DNA of 64,000 nt from Adiantum capillus-veneris (Eukaryota > Streptophyta > Polypodiopsida > Polypodiales > Pteridaceae). The notes beneath the pieces were generated by a model. It did not search any database and was not told the origin of the DNA. It saw only the letters and a program-made list of their open reading frames with translations. A program made the position numbers and the translations under genes. Shown piece by piece: positions 1-11,003 of this stretch (the stretch's first letter is position 1; every line of letters starts with the position of its first letter). Where the stretch lies: positions 173,478,740 to 173,542,739 of the forward strand of contig CM043944.1 of NCBI GenBank assembly GCA_014529385.2. The letters run 5' to 3'.

Positions 1-183
1 GTAATTGTGTATCTGCATTATGTATGAGTATTACAATGAAATAACACAAATATACATACATACACATAGATAACACAGACGCACACATACATGAGCATGT
101 ATTTTCAAGAGAGAGATAGCAAATACAGAGATAGATAGATAGAGAGAGATAAATAACTATTTTTTAGAGAGAGGAGAGAGAAA

Positions 184-430
184 GATAACAGATTTCACTG
201 TGTTTATGTATGTGGAAGAGAGGAAGACGATGTATGGGAATATGTGCACGTATTTTCAAGAGAGAGACAACAAGATAACAGATTTCATTGTGGTTATGTA
301 TGTGGAAGTGAGGAAGACGATGTGTGGGAATATGTGCATGTATTTTCAAGAGAGAGACAGCAAGATAACAGATTTCACTGTGGTTATGTATGTGGAAGAG
401 AGGAAGACGATGTGTGGGAATATGTGTATG
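184..430. repeat. 90-bp tandem repeat, about 2.7 copies
   Basis: The word GATAACAGATTTCA recurs at 184, 274 and 364, giving an exact 90-bp period. Each unit also carries GGAAGA(C)GATG and TATTTTCAAGAGAGAGA blocks. Copies differ by only a few bases. Because 90 is divisible by three, short repetitive reading frames exist on both strands; I regard these as by-products of the repeat. Confidence 0.9.
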
Positions 431-1030
431 TGTGCGGGGATACGTTTAAACTATGTATCTCTGTCTTTTGACGAGAGAGTGTGTGTGCAAGAAGAGTTAC
501 AGAGAACCATCTTCTCTATATGGAGAAAGACAGAGAGTGAGAGAGAGAGAAATACCTGTTTTTTCTCTATTCGTGAGGTGTGCAATGTCTCCTGAGAAGA
601 CTGCCCGATCCTGCCCTTCTGGAAAGCGTTGTGTACGCTGCTGTTTCTTTGTCTTGTGCGCGAACTTTCAATCCTGTGCACTCCACCTGTGTGTTGTGTA
701 CGATGCCGAGCTTGCTCCTCTACGCGCGCGTATACTCCAACTGTGTGCGATCCGTGTGCGCTTTCTGTGTTTTTGCTGCTCGCCTGCTTTCTCTGTGTGC
801 GTTTCTCGTGCGCTCTCTGTGTGCCTAATCTTGATAGGGTTTATTAGAATGCCACGTATGCTACAAGTCCATGTTTTATCATAGGATTAAAAAAAACAAA
901 AGCAATATAAAAAATTAACCAATTCACACGGCCAAAATTAAAGAAATCATGGTTGAAAATATGAAAAACATGCATAACTCTATACTAGGAATTCACTTTT
1001 TGGCAATTCGAGAAGAAAATGGTCAAAGTT
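431..1030. other. No gene seen; GA/GT-rich then AT-rich spacer
   Basis: About 430-560 is GAGA-rich. About 560-840 is enriched in TGTG/GCGC and pyrimidine words with several short overlapping open frames and no recognisable domain. From 850 it becomes AT-rich. I see no feature I can support here. Confidence 0.5.
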
Positions 1031-1039
1031 TTATACTTA

Positions 1040-3750
1040 GTTTTAACCACTTGACCAATTCAAATATTGGAAAGCAAGGTCTTGTAATACTTTTCTTTGG
1101 ACATCACACATTAAAACTAGGTCCCTCACTTGTCCAAGCTATGCTCTAATACAATAAAGGGCTTTTGGTTTCAAGATGCACCACTTTCCCAACCTTGATT
1201 CCATTAAAGAAGCTAGCTCTACTTAGACATTTAATAGCAAGGTCTTGCAGCAGTTCAGATTGAACATTTTCCATGGCAGCTAGGTCCACCACTTATCTAA
1301 GCTATGCTCTAATAGAGTAAGGGGGTTTTGGTTTCAAGATCCACCACTTGTCCAAACTTGATTTGGGAAGCAAGGTCCTATAATAGTTTTCTTTGGACAT
1401 TCACCATTACAACTAAGTCCACCACTTCTCCAAGCTATGTTCTAATACACTAAGGAGGTTTTGGTTTCAAGGAGAACCACTTGTACGACTCTGTTTTTGG
1501 AAGTAAGGTCTTTACATAGTTCACCTTGGACCTTGGACATTGGATACTACAACTAAGCCCACCACTTGTCCAAGATATCCTCTATATATAGCCAAAGGGT
1601 TTGGGTTTCAAGATTCACCACTTTTCCAACCTTTCTTCCATTAAAGAAAGGAGGGGCTTTATAACTAGGTCCACCACTTGTCCAAGCTATGCTCTGATAT
1701 GGAAAGGGGATTTTGGTTTCAAGGTCCACCACGTGTTCAACCTTGCAAGACTCAAGGGATACTTGGACATTGGAAAGCATAGTCCTATAGTAGTTGATAG
1801 GTGGCAGTGGGTATTACAACTAGGTCCAACCTATGCTCTCATATCGCAAAGAGGCTTTTCTTTCAAGGTCCACCACTTGTCCAACCTTGCTTCCATTAAA
1901 GAAATGAGGGGCTACGTAAACATTGGCAAGCAAGGTAGCAAGGTTCTAAGGTGTTTCACCTTGGATATTGGGCATTATAACTAGGTCCACCACTTGTCCA
2001 AGCTATGCTCTGATAAAGAAAGGGGATTTTCGTTTAAAGGTCCACCATGTGTTCAACCTTTCTAATATAGAAAGGGGATTTTGGTTTCAAGGTCCACCAC
2101 GTGTTCAACCTTGCAAGACTCAAGGGATACTTGGACATTGGAAAGCATAGTCCTATAGTAGTTGATAGGTGGCAGTGGGTATTACAACTAGGTCCAACCT
2201 ATGCTCTCATATCGCAAAGAGGCTTTTCTTTCAAGGTCCACCACTTGTCCAACCTTGCTTCCATTAAAGAAATGAGGGGCTACGTAAACATTGGCAAGCA
2301 AGGTAGCAAGGTTCTAAGGTGTTTCACCTTGGATATTGGGCATTATAACTAGGTCCACCACTTGTCCAAGCTATGCTCTGATAAAGAAAGGGGATTTTCG
2401 TTTAAAGGTCCACCATGTGTTCAACCTTTCTAATATAGAAAGGGGATTTTGGTTTCAAGGTCCACCACGTGTTCAACCTTGCAAGACTCAAGGGATACTT
2501 GGACATTGGAAAGCATAGTCCTATAGTAGTTGATAGGTGGCAGTGGGTATTACAACTAGGTCCAACCTATGCTCTCATATCGCAAAGAGGCTTTTCTTTC
2601 AAGGTCCACCACTTGTCCAACCTTGCTTCCATTAAAGAAATGAGGGGCTACGTAAACATTGGCAAGCAAGGTAGCAAGGTTCTAAGGTGTTTCACCTTGG
2701 ATATTGGGCATTATAACTAGGTCCACCACTTGTCCAAGCTATGCTCTGATAAAGAAAGGGGATTTTCGTTTAAAGGTCCACCATGTGTTCAACCTTTCTA
2801 ATATAGAAAGGGGATTTTGGTTTCAAGGTCCACCACGTGTTCAACCTTGCAAGACTCAAGGGATACTTGGACATTGGAAAGCATAGTCCTATAGTAGTTG
2901 ATAGGTGGCAGTGGGTATTACAACTAGGTCCAACCTATGCTCTCATATCGCAAAGAGGCTTTGCTTTCAAGGTCCACCACTTGTCCAACCTTGCTTCCAT
3001 TAAAGAAATGAGGGGCTACGTAAACATTGGCAAGCAAGGTAGCAAGGTTCTAAGGTGTTTCACCTTGGATATTGGGCATTATAACTAGGTCCACCACTTG
3101 TCCAAGCTATGCTCTGAGAAAGAAAGGGGATTTTCGTTTAAAGGTCCACCATGTGTTCAACCTTTCTAATATAGAAAGGGGATTTTTGTTTCAAGGTCCA
3201 CCACGTGTTCAACCTTGAAAGACTCAAGGGATACTTGGACATTGGAAAGCATAGTCTTATAGTAGTTGATAGGTGGAAGTGGGTATTAAAACTAGGTCCA
3301 ACCTATGCTCTTATATAGCAAAGAGGCTTTGGTTTCAAGGTCCACCACTTGTCCAACCTTACTTCCATTAAAGAAATGAGGGGCTACGTAAACATTGGCA
3401 AGCAAGGTAGCAAAGTCCTAAGGTATTTCACCTTGGATATTGGGCATTATAACTAGGTCCACCACTTGTCCAAGCTATGCTCTGATATAGAAAGGGGATT
3501 TTTGTTTCAAGGTCCACCACGTGTTCAACCTTGAAAGACTCAAGGGATACTTGGACATTGGAAAGCATAGTCCTATAGTAGTTGATAGGTGGCAGTGGGT
3601 ATTACAACTAGGTCCACCACTTGTCCAACCTATGCTCTCATATAGCAAAGAGGCTTTGGTTTCAAGGTCCACCACTTGTCCAACCTTGCTTCCATTAATA
3701 TAGCAAGGAGGATTTGGTCTCAAGGTTCACCACTTGTCCAACCTATGCAA
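1040..3750. repeat. Satellite-like tandem array with 368-bp higher-order unit
   Basis: The array is built from a short word close to GGTCCACCACTTGTCCAA, recurring every 60-130 bp and usually followed by GCTATGCTCT or CCTTGC. The left part (1040-1660) is diverged. From about 1660 a higher-order unit appears: GATATTGGGCATTATAAC occurs at 1964, 2332, 2700, 3068 and 3436, exactly 368 bp apart. The 368-bp unit contains an internal duplication of about 54 bp (GAAAGGGGATTTT...GTGTTCAACC twice); the first and last units lack it and are about 314 bp. The units at 1981-3068 are nearly identical, so amplification was recent. Short open frames repeating at 368-bp steps are artefacts of the repeat. Confidence 0.92.
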
Positions 3751-3825
3751 ACCTTTTTCATGTTGTAGCATGATTTTTGGTTTGAAGAGTATTTTTCTAT
3801 AACTATGGATTTAACAATGTAATCT

Positions 3826-3838
3826 TTTTACTTACAGG
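3826..3838 (+). promoter_or_regulatory. Splice-acceptor-like site before the 1075-codon gene
   Basis: TTTTTACTTACAG lies immediately before the first ATG (3839). A pyrimidine-rich stretch ending in CAG one base before the start codon is typical of a plant 3' splice site. It suggests one or more 5' exons upstream and that the tandem array may lie in the first intron. No matching donor was pinned down. Confidence 0.5.
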
Positions 3839-6800
3839 ATGGACTTTGAATCTGGGGAGAAAGTACATATGATACTTGACAATGAAATCGTTGGTATTGG
3901 TTGTGTGTGTAGAACAGATCCAGATTCCACTTGTGGTGGTACAAAGATAGGGCTGGGAAATGTCTCCATACTAGTGGAGGAATGCTTGAAGGATGTGGTC
4001 CTACCTTTTCCTACAATGGATACTTCATCTCTCCAAGGCTCATTATGGAGTGCTGTTCGATGGTCAAAGCTTCTTTTGCAATCTTTTGTATTAAATGGGA
4101 ACTTAATTGATCCACACGAAAGCTACAATGGTGATGAAGAACATGATCATTCTGATCCTCTAGTTACAGATGCAATACCTATGACAAGCCCAGAATTTGA
4201 AGCAATGATTCGAGAGTCTTGGAGAAATCAGAGGGTCCTTTTAAAAGATGACACAATGATGCAAACCATGAATGAAGGGACCATCTTATATGTATTTCCA
4301 CATGATTATGTCAACTTTCAGGAACTTGGTCCTGATTGTGTGGGTGTGGGTATTGAAAGAGAAAATGCAAGCATTCATGATGTGGTTGAAGTGGGTAGCA
4401 TCACTTTGCTAAAGTGGCCCATCAAGCAAACAACAATGTTGAATGGGAGCCCATTACAACGCTTTGTTCCTGTTGATGGCATGCATGCTACATATGAGGA
4501 TGTATCCAACGATGGCAATGTTGGAAAAAAACTTGATGGGAGTAATGTTGTCCAGTTGTCAAGGAAGAGACGATACACTTTCATGAACAGGACTCAAAAA
4601 TCAAAAGCAGCACCAGCTTCGACTTTTTACCTTTCAAACAAATCAATTCAAAGGGTATCATGCATTGATTGTTGTGCACAAAAATGCTGCCAATTTGCAG
4701 ATCGTGATATGGTGACAAGGTTACGACAACAATTTTGGGGAGAGTCTCAAAAATCACGCACTAATTATGTTTATGATGTTCTTTCTATATGTTATCAGAA
4801 AGATGAGAAGTCACGATACCAATTCAGGCTAAATGGCTCTATTGTTTGTTGTAGAGCATGGTATGAGCTACATGGAATACCAAAGACATCATTTTATCGA
4901 TACAAGGAGAACTTTGAAAATGGTGTGCGCCAATATGTACATGGGAACACATGTACATTGAGAAGGGGACTTCAACATACTAGTTTAGCAAGAGCACTAC
5001 TAAACGAGTTTGTGGAAAATAACTCTGAGAAAATGCCACATAGAAGTAGAACACTGCTAGATGGCTCAAGAGAGACTCAATTGGTGATTCCATCAACATA
5101 CAAACAAGTGGATATTTTATGTGAAATCAACACGACACTTGACCAAATGGGCTATGAGAAGAAGCTATCCCAATCTTCTTTTGGTAGAATTTGGAACAAA
5201 GAGTACCCACGTGTCACTTTAACAAAGACGAGTGAGTTCTCTAAGTGCAATATTTGTAGCTCAATCAAGGCAAGGTTAGAAGCTAAACCTTCTCTTGAAG
5301 AGAGAGCTCTTCTCTTGAGGGAGAGAGAAGTTCACATGGCACAACAAAAGAGTTGCAGAAGCCTATATTATGCATGGCGTACGTATTCAGAAACTCAACC
5401 ACAAAAATATGTATGCATAATCCATGATAAGATGGATCAAAAGAAGACTGCCATTCCTAGATTACGCATTGTTCCCAAGGGTGTGGATTCAGGATATAAT
5501 CTGCAGGTGGCATTGATTGGCATGATCACTCATGGACATGGAGAAGGTCATTACGGACACTTTGTCTTGAATGGTTTGTGGCCAGCTGATCCAAATCTTA
5601 CAATTGGCTCAATTGCTAATTGTTTACATAACCTCGAGAGGATAGATAAGCATCCTCTTGGTGATCTAGTAACAAATGGACTTCCAAGGAGCAATATTTC
5701 ACTACTACATGCTTTGAACTCAAGGGATGCTTTGGACTACCATAACTTGAGTGATGGAAAAGAGCCCATTGTGCAGTCGTCAGAAATTGCAGAAGAGGAA
5801 TTGGGGTCAACATTTCGCAGATTGCCAGAGAACTTGTTGCTACAATTGGATAATTGTGCAGGGGAAAACAAAAATCGATACTTATTTGCCTATTTGTCAA
5901 TGCTTGTTGCAAGGGGTGTTTTCAAAACCATCCAGCTGGGATTTTTAATGGTTGGGCATACACATGAGGACATAGACGCCATGTTTAGTAGGTTTTTAGA
6001 GAAGTTGAGAGTTACACAAACCTATACTTTGCCACATTTGATGGATACATTACGAAACAGCTCATCTTCATCTCCAGCTCCATTTTTTCTCACAAAGATC
6101 CCTGATTTCAAGCAATATTGTGATGGCTATCTTTGTGATGGACAAGACATACTTGTTGGACATTCCAAACCGCTTCAGTTCAGGTTCTTTATGCAAGATG
6201 AGACACCAATGATGCAATATAAGGCACATGTAGGTGTATCAAGTTGGAGTGGAAGTATTCGCCTTTGGAAAACAGACACAGAAGGCAAGCCAATGTTACC
6301 ACATGGAGATCCACCTCTAGTACAAATGGCGGAGTATGTCAAGGCCCACGAAGAAGTCATTTTGGGGCTAAAGAACTATATAAAATTTTGGAAAAATTTA
6401 GGGAATGGTTCAAGTATTCCGCGATATTATAGACCCGTGATAGATTATTGGAGTAAGGTAATTGAAGAGATTGGAAAAGAAATCATATCAGAGGGAGTCT
6501 TGTATGAAATGTTTTGGCCAAAAACTCAAGAATATTCTCATCTACAAAGCACTACAATGAATTTGCAACAAGGAGCAGAAAGATTCCTAGGCCTTGAAGA
6601 GTTGAATGATCATTTTTGTGGGCCTCAACGAGATAGGCCAAGGGAAGAGTTTGACCCTATGTCTGATGTGCACCAAGGTGACTTTCTTATGCTTGTTCCG
6701 AGTGACACAGAAATCTATCCAGTGTGGCTTGCAATGGCTTTATCTGACATTGATAATGAGCCTACATCACCAAACTACAGAAAACTCTTGATTCAATATT

Positions 6801-7066
6801 GGGCACCTTGCGCGAGAAAAAGTGGGATGACAGATACTCAAGCTTACAGTAATTGTTGGAAGGGTTATTGGGCTGTCAACTATAAGGACCCACAAGTGTG
6901 GGAAACTATAGATGCAATTGTTTGGTCCTGGAGACCCAACAAAGAAGGACCATTTTCTAGAATAAAGATTCCAGAAAGACATGCTCTAAAAGCCAAAGAA
7001 GGCCTCACTCGTGCACATCAGCCACACTTGGATCAAAGTTCAGATATGGTATCAAATGTGGAGTAG
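3839..7066 (+). CDS. DUF7869-type protein, putative transposase-derived, 1075 aa
   Basis: One undamaged frame of 1075 codons, opening with ATG right after an acceptor-like CAG. Residues about 5-85 and 150-210 resemble the DUF8039-type modules found in plant CACTA second ORFs (VHMILDNEIVGIG, AVRWSKLL, and later VGSITLLKWP); this is from memory. Cysteine clusters at about 275-284 (CIDCCAQKCC) and 470-473 (CNIC) suggest metal binding. The most conserved part, about 525-720, has HDKMD (529-533), LDNCAGENKN (670-679) and VGHTHEDID (705-713), the hallmark of the DUF7869 family. Three spaced acidic clusters fit an RNase H-like DDD nuclease, but I infer that. No membrane segment or signal peptide is seen. 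Function is not established; it could be an autonomous transposase or a domesticated host gene. Confidence 0.75.
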   Translation: MDFESGEKVHMILDNEIVGIGCVCRTDPDSTCGGTKIGLGNVSILVEECLKDVVLPFPTMDTSSLQGSLWSAVRWSKLLLQSFVLNGNLIDPHESYNGDEEHDHSDPLVTDAIPMTSPEFEAMIRESWRNQRVLLKDDTMMQTMNEGTILYVFPHDYVNFQELGPDCVGVGIERENASIHDVVEVGSITLLKWPIKQTTMLNGSPLQRFVPVDGMHATYEDVSNDGNVGKKLDGSNVVQLSRKRRYTFMNRTQKSKAAPASTFYLSNKSIQRVSCIDCCAQKCCQFADRDMVTRLRQQFWGESQKSRTNYVYDVLSICYQKDEKSRYQFRLNGSIVCCRAWYELHGIPKTSFYRYKENFENGVRQYVHGNTCTLRRGLQHTSLARALLNEFVENNSEKMPHRSRTLLDGSRETQLVIPSTYKQVDILCEINTTLDQMGYEKKLSQSSFGRIWNKEYPRVTLTKTSEFSKCNICSSIKARLEAKPSLEERALLLREREVHMAQQKSCRSLYYAWRTYSETQPQKYVCIIHDKMDQKKTAIPRLRIVPKGVDSGYNLQVALIGMITHGHGEGHYGHFVLNGLWPADPNLTIGSIANCLHNLERIDKHPLGDLVTNGLPRSNISLLHALNSRDALDYHNLSDGKEPIVQSSEIAEEELGSTFRRLPENLLLQLDNCAGENKNRYLFAYLSMLVARGVFKTIQLGFLMVGHTHEDIDAMFSRFLEKLRVTQTYTLPHLMDTLRNSSSSSPAPFFLTKIPDFKQYCDGYLCDGQDILVGHSKPLQFRFFMQDETPMMQYKAHVGVSSWSGSIRLWKTDTEGKPMLPHGDPPLVQMAEYVKAHEEVILGLKNYIKFWKNLGNGSSIPRYYRPVIDYWSKVIEEIGKEIISEGVLYEMFWPKTQEYSHLQSTTMNLQQGAERFLGLEELNDHFCGPQRDRPREEFDPMSDVHQGDFLMLVPSDTEIYPVWLAMALSDIDNEPTSPNYRKLLIQYWAPCARKSGMTDTQAYSNCWKGYWAVNYKDPQVWETIDAIVWSWRPNKEGPFSRIKIPERHALKAKEGLTRAHQPHLDQSSDMVSNVE

Positions 7067-7546
7067 AATTATGTGGAGCTTCTATTGTGACTATACTAGT
7101 CAATTTGTAAACAAAATCTTTTTTGTATCTTCCTTTGTTTTATGTAATTTATAGTTATTATTCAAATCCATGTGTTGTACATCCTCTTGACTTTTGGTGT
7201 TTATCAACACCACAATCCTATGAGATTTTCACTTTATTTACTAGCCACACACCTCAATTTTTCCCACTTTAAGTGGAAAATTCCCAAATTACATGAATTC
7301 GGTCGATTTGGAGATTCCCATAATGTGAGATTTTTACCAAAATACCTAATATGGTCTTATAGCATTACATTGCATCATGGTGGGATCTCTACACAATTCC
7401 ACACATCCTTAGATTCTAGGGAGGTTGAGAATACCACTTTAATTACCTTTCCATTGAAGATCAATTGAATGGTCGAATGCTCCAATCTTTCATAGCAAAT
7501 TAGTAAGTTAGAAAAAATTAGTCAAATTAGCAAGGGGTTCGTGTGA
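7067..7546. other. 3' flank of the DUF7869 gene, no further gene
   Basis: AT-rich sequence with a T-rich stretch at about 7120-7160 that could serve as a polyadenylation region. A 98-codon open frame around 7172-7468 shows no recognisable motif and is not called. Confidence 0.4.
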
Positions 7547-7590
7547 AATTAGAGTGTGTAAACACTCTAATTGTGTGTAAACACACAATT
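7547..7590. repeat. Two overlapping perfect hairpins
   Basis: Arms of 11 bp at 7547-7557 and 7562-7572 flank a 4-nt loop (AATTAGAGTGT / ACACTCTAATT). A second hairpin at 7569-7590 has 10-bp arms (AATTGTGTGT / ACACACAATT) around AA. They share their middle bases, so only one can form at a time. They lie in what would be the leader of the minus-strand LTR remnant. Confidence 0.85.
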
Positions 7591-7747
7591 GGCAAGATAC
7601 AGTGACACATTAGGGAATTATGAACACATTGCTTCATGCACACACATTCAAAATCCACAAAAACATAAACACACAAGTGAAATTTGTAGTGAAATTAGTG
7701 AGGGAATGCATTCAATTATGCCACAATTACACTAGCATAGGCCATCA

Positions 7748-7765
7748 TCCCTGGCAACGGCGTCA
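7748..7765 (-). promoter_or_regulatory. Primer-binding-site-like sequence of a minus-strand LTR element
   Basis: On the minus strand this reads TGACGCCGTTGCCAGGGA, directly after ...CCCCCAACA. It differs by two G-to-A changes from the TGGCGCCGTTGCCGGGGA site common in plant gypsy elements (assigned to tRNA-Asp in the literature, as I recall). Confidence 0.6.
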
Positions 7766-7767
7766 AA

Positions 7768-8500
7768 TGTTGGGGGTCCCATCATTGCATAGCTCCAATG
7801 GCCAACAAAATTGTCAATCCAGAGGGATGAGCTACTCAGCTAGGGCATGGAAACACTCACATGGTTAGTGAGCTAATCGTGGCAACACAAATGGTTAACT
7901 CTACGAGGTGAGCTTCTCAGCCTATGAAGGAACTAAGCCGCAATGAAGGGCAATCTCCACATCCACTTCTCTTCACCTCTAATCAACCCAATCACACACA
8001 CTACGATTGTAAGATGCACACAACACTAATCCTATCAAGCAACATACTAATCGCAAGCGCACACACATAGATCTATGGAGCACCACACTCCAATCAAACC
8101 TATATGCACACACAAGAAAAAGAGGACAATCACACAAGATTAGAGAGGGATTAACCACTAATTAGTTAAGATCTATCTAATCTAAGCATCATAGGCAATC
8201 ATAAGAAGCATGAGAGAGGCATAGTGAAAGAGAATGAATCATTGATTAGTGTTAATCAAGTCTCATGAGCAAGGAGAAGCTCAAGGAATTCATAGCTACA
8301 CACCTCAATGGCTCTCACCAAAGAGTGCTCTCAACAAATGAGCTCGAGCACCCTAATTTCATTTAAACACCGCCTTATGTACCTAGGGTAAAAATATGCA
8401 ATGTCCGGGCGCCCAAGGCCTTTAGGGCTCCACCACTTATTAAATCTACAACCGAGGCACAATAACTGACCTATTCTTTATAGCTTGGAACTCCCATTGA
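7768..8500 (-). mobile_element. LTR remnant of a gypsy element (minus strand)
   Basis: Directly upstream (minus sense) of the primer-binding site, the sequence ends ...CA, as an LTR should (plus-strand TG at 7768-7769). The region is CA-rich with no protein motif. The outer LTR boundary was not found, so the 8500 end is approximate. No gag or pol of this element is seen at lower coordinates, where the DUF7869 gene begins, so this is a truncated copy. Confidence 0.45.
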
Positions 8501-9130
8501 GACCGTAACACATTAAAATATTACAATGGCATGAAATAATAGGGGAATTTACAATACGTGACCATTTTGGAAAAACGTGGAAAATGTGTAACTCCAATCT
8601 TTATTACTTCTTTTCATTCATCCTTGATGTGCATTCGTATGTCTTTGGTCTTTAACAACTTCTGTTAACTGACGTTGACTCAGTTAAACACTCTTGTCAT
8701 CAAGAAGGGAATGGGGTATAGGAGAGCCTCTTTATTTGCAGTTTAAGGAAATATTTAAAACTTAATCAAACTTTGACCAATGGCTAGAATGGTGGGGTAG
8801 ATAGCCTAGACATGACTTTGTAAAAATACTTTTGCTTATTTTCCTTGGAAATATATGCAGATTTTACAAGATCTGGTTGGAGTTACTCTCCCCCCAAAAT
8901 CACCTTTTCAATTTTCAAATATTAAAAGTTTTCCTCTCTTGTCCCCTCTTTGTCTTCTCTCTCTTCTTGTTTCTCCCCCTCCAAAAGTTTCCCAAGCTCT
9001 GTTTCTCTCCCCTCAGCTGGCTGAAAAGTGCAGATCTGCAATCTTTATCCCCACTCTTTCTAAAATTCCCTGACATCTCTCTCTCCTCCTCTTCTCATGC
9101 TAGGGCATCTTTTTGTAAAGTAGCCTACCA
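8501..9130. other. No gene seen
   Basis: AT-rich to about 8870, then strongly pyrimidine-rich (CTCTCC words) to about 9110. Open frames of 72-110 codons here are leucine/serine/phenylalanine-rich products of the CT-rich composition and show no domain. Confidence 0.4.
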
Positions 9131-9139
9131 CACATCATT

Positions 9140-9467
9140 CTACCTCTATAACATCTCCTTCTAGATTTGCAACCTCTTCCTCCATAGCTACAACAGCTCC
9201 TTCTAAACCTGCAACCTCTTCCTCCATAGCTACAACATCTCCTTGTAAACTTGCAAAGTCTTTCTCCATAGCTACAACATCTCCCTTTAGATCTGCAACC
9301 TCTTTTTCCATAGCTCCAACGTTTCGTTCGAGATCTGCAACCTCTTTCTCCATAGCTCCAACAACTTCTCTTCTAGATCTGCAACCTCTTTCTCCAAAGC
9401 TCCAACATCTCATTCTAGATCTGCAACTTCTATCTCCATAGCTCCATCTTCTAGGTTCCCAATCCAC
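9140..9467 (-). repeat. 42-bp minisatellite encoding a coiled-coil repeat
   Basis: About eight copies of a 42-bp unit (plus strand: CTAGATCTGCAACCTCTTTC then CATAGCTCCAACAT, with variants). On the minus strand the unit reads as 14 residues, about EVADLEGDVVAMEK, exactly two heptads with hydrophobic residues at a and d positions. The frame stays open for 110 codons (9467 down to 9135), but the N-terminal third is scrambled by small length changes. It may be a relic of a coiled-coil coding exon or a chance heptad minisatellite; no flanking domain is recognisable. Confidence 0.7.
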
Positions 9468-9469
9468 TT

Positions 9470-11003
9470 TTGCTCTCTTCCCAAGCTTGTATCTCTCTTT
9501 CGAGTTCCATAATCTCTTTTTTGACGTGCAACATCAACTTTCCTACTCTAGATCCCTATCTCTTTTGAAAATCCTTTTCACAATTGATGCTACAAGTGTA
9601 GATGCTCAAAGTTGTCAAAATGAGATTTTATGGGATAATAATGTAGTACTCAAAATGCTCTACAAGATTGCCTTTCTGCCTTGTTGATTGGAGTCCGAAT
9701 GGAGAAGCTATGGGAGATACATGCTTGAGTGATCTACTTCAACTTGATAGGGTTCCAGGTGATAGCATCTAGCATCGGCGAGTGTGTGCTTTACAGGGCT
9801 CAAATCAAGCATTAACTGCTCAATTTATGGCTGGTTCAATTTTCTCCAGAGCCTCAGACATCCATGAGGAGGGGAAATTGAAGCAAATACAATCAATGTT
9901 GTGCTCGATTTTTCTTTAGTCAAAATCTTGGGTGCTTTGTAATGTTTGGATTGATATGTAAATTCTATGCTTGGCGGTGTTTGGGGTCAATATGTATGCT
10001 ACGTGTGATCCTCTCACAAAAGTATAAAAGGTTCTTGATGGGATATCTCTTTGGAATCATCATTATTTGGGAAGAGTTGATTGAAGATTTGCCTAAAATA
10101 GTTACAATAGGGAGCTAAAATTCGTTTTAATGAGATTTGAAGGGAAGGCCTTTTTCCCAAGGCTTTCAACTATGATTGCACCTTGAAGGTAAAGAAGCCT
10201 CACAAGGGCGAGAGAATTTTGATGAGATTGTCGATTGGGGGCTATTGTCACAACATACTTTGCTTAGCAGTGCCTAGGTTGGTGTGTATGTTAAATGTGG
10301 TTCATTCACCAATGTAAGCTAATGGGGGGTTGTGAGAGCAACATATTTTTATTAGCATTGTCATGGATGATATTTAGACCAAATGTGGTGTACCTTGAAA
10401 CCCATGAACAAAGGCTACCCAAGGGTAGTCAACTGTCCAAAAGCACAAGGAGAATTGGCCACCCATAGGGTAAGGACACACAAATGTTTTTCCTTTACTC
10501 TGAACATGAGGACGCCATGGCATTGGCAACAAGTAGTAGCACATAGGCAAGAAGAGGAGCTCATAGCGAGCACTATGATGCTCAGACGATGATAAGCAGG
10601 AAGCAAGAAATGCTAAGCAAGTAGGCACTCTCACATTTGCCACTGTTGGCATCAGATTTTGCATGGTGTAGAGTTCCACATACCATATCATGAAGAACCT
10701 CTCCCCATGCCACGCACTAGTGCTGGCACTAGTGGTAGGGGGACTTGGCTAGACTTAGAAAGTATAGTCAACATGTAAAAATGAGAAGAGCTTATTAAAA
10801 GGGCACTCACTCTAAATTTTAAGTCTTAAGCCATATCCCAAAGCTCAAGAGCTCTCTCTCTTGTATAGAAACTCCATAACCAAGCTGCCATAGCTCAAGT
10901 GGCCATAGCCATCTCACTCTAATTCTAGTAAAGTCAAGCTTCCATAGTTGTAATCTCCCTCTCACTACCATAGCCATCTCTCTCTCCCTTATGCTAAAAG
11001 CTT
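9470..11003. other. Unresolved sequence, possibly an old LTR-element tail
   Basis: No protein domain seen. There is a TATAAAAG word near 10024 and two G-runs followed by related words: GATTGGGGGCTATTG then TCACAACATAC (about 10227-10255), and AATGGGGGGTTGTG then AGAGCAACATAT (about 10320-10345). These look like two polypurine-tract/LTR-start junctions, but I cannot prove it. The stretch ends at the LTR of element A. Confidence 0.3.

Noticed and set aside
1968-3088. Repeating 60- and 83-codon frames
   Set aside because: Recur exactly every 368 bp with the satellite unit; no sign of coding selection.
1040-3750. CRISPR-like or regulatory repeat cluster
   Set aside because: Units are long, adjoining and without unique spacers, in a eukaryotic transposon-rich setting.
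10374-10691. Overlapping 60-105 codon frames on both strands
   Set aside because: No motif, no splice context, mutually overlapping; cannot choose any as real.
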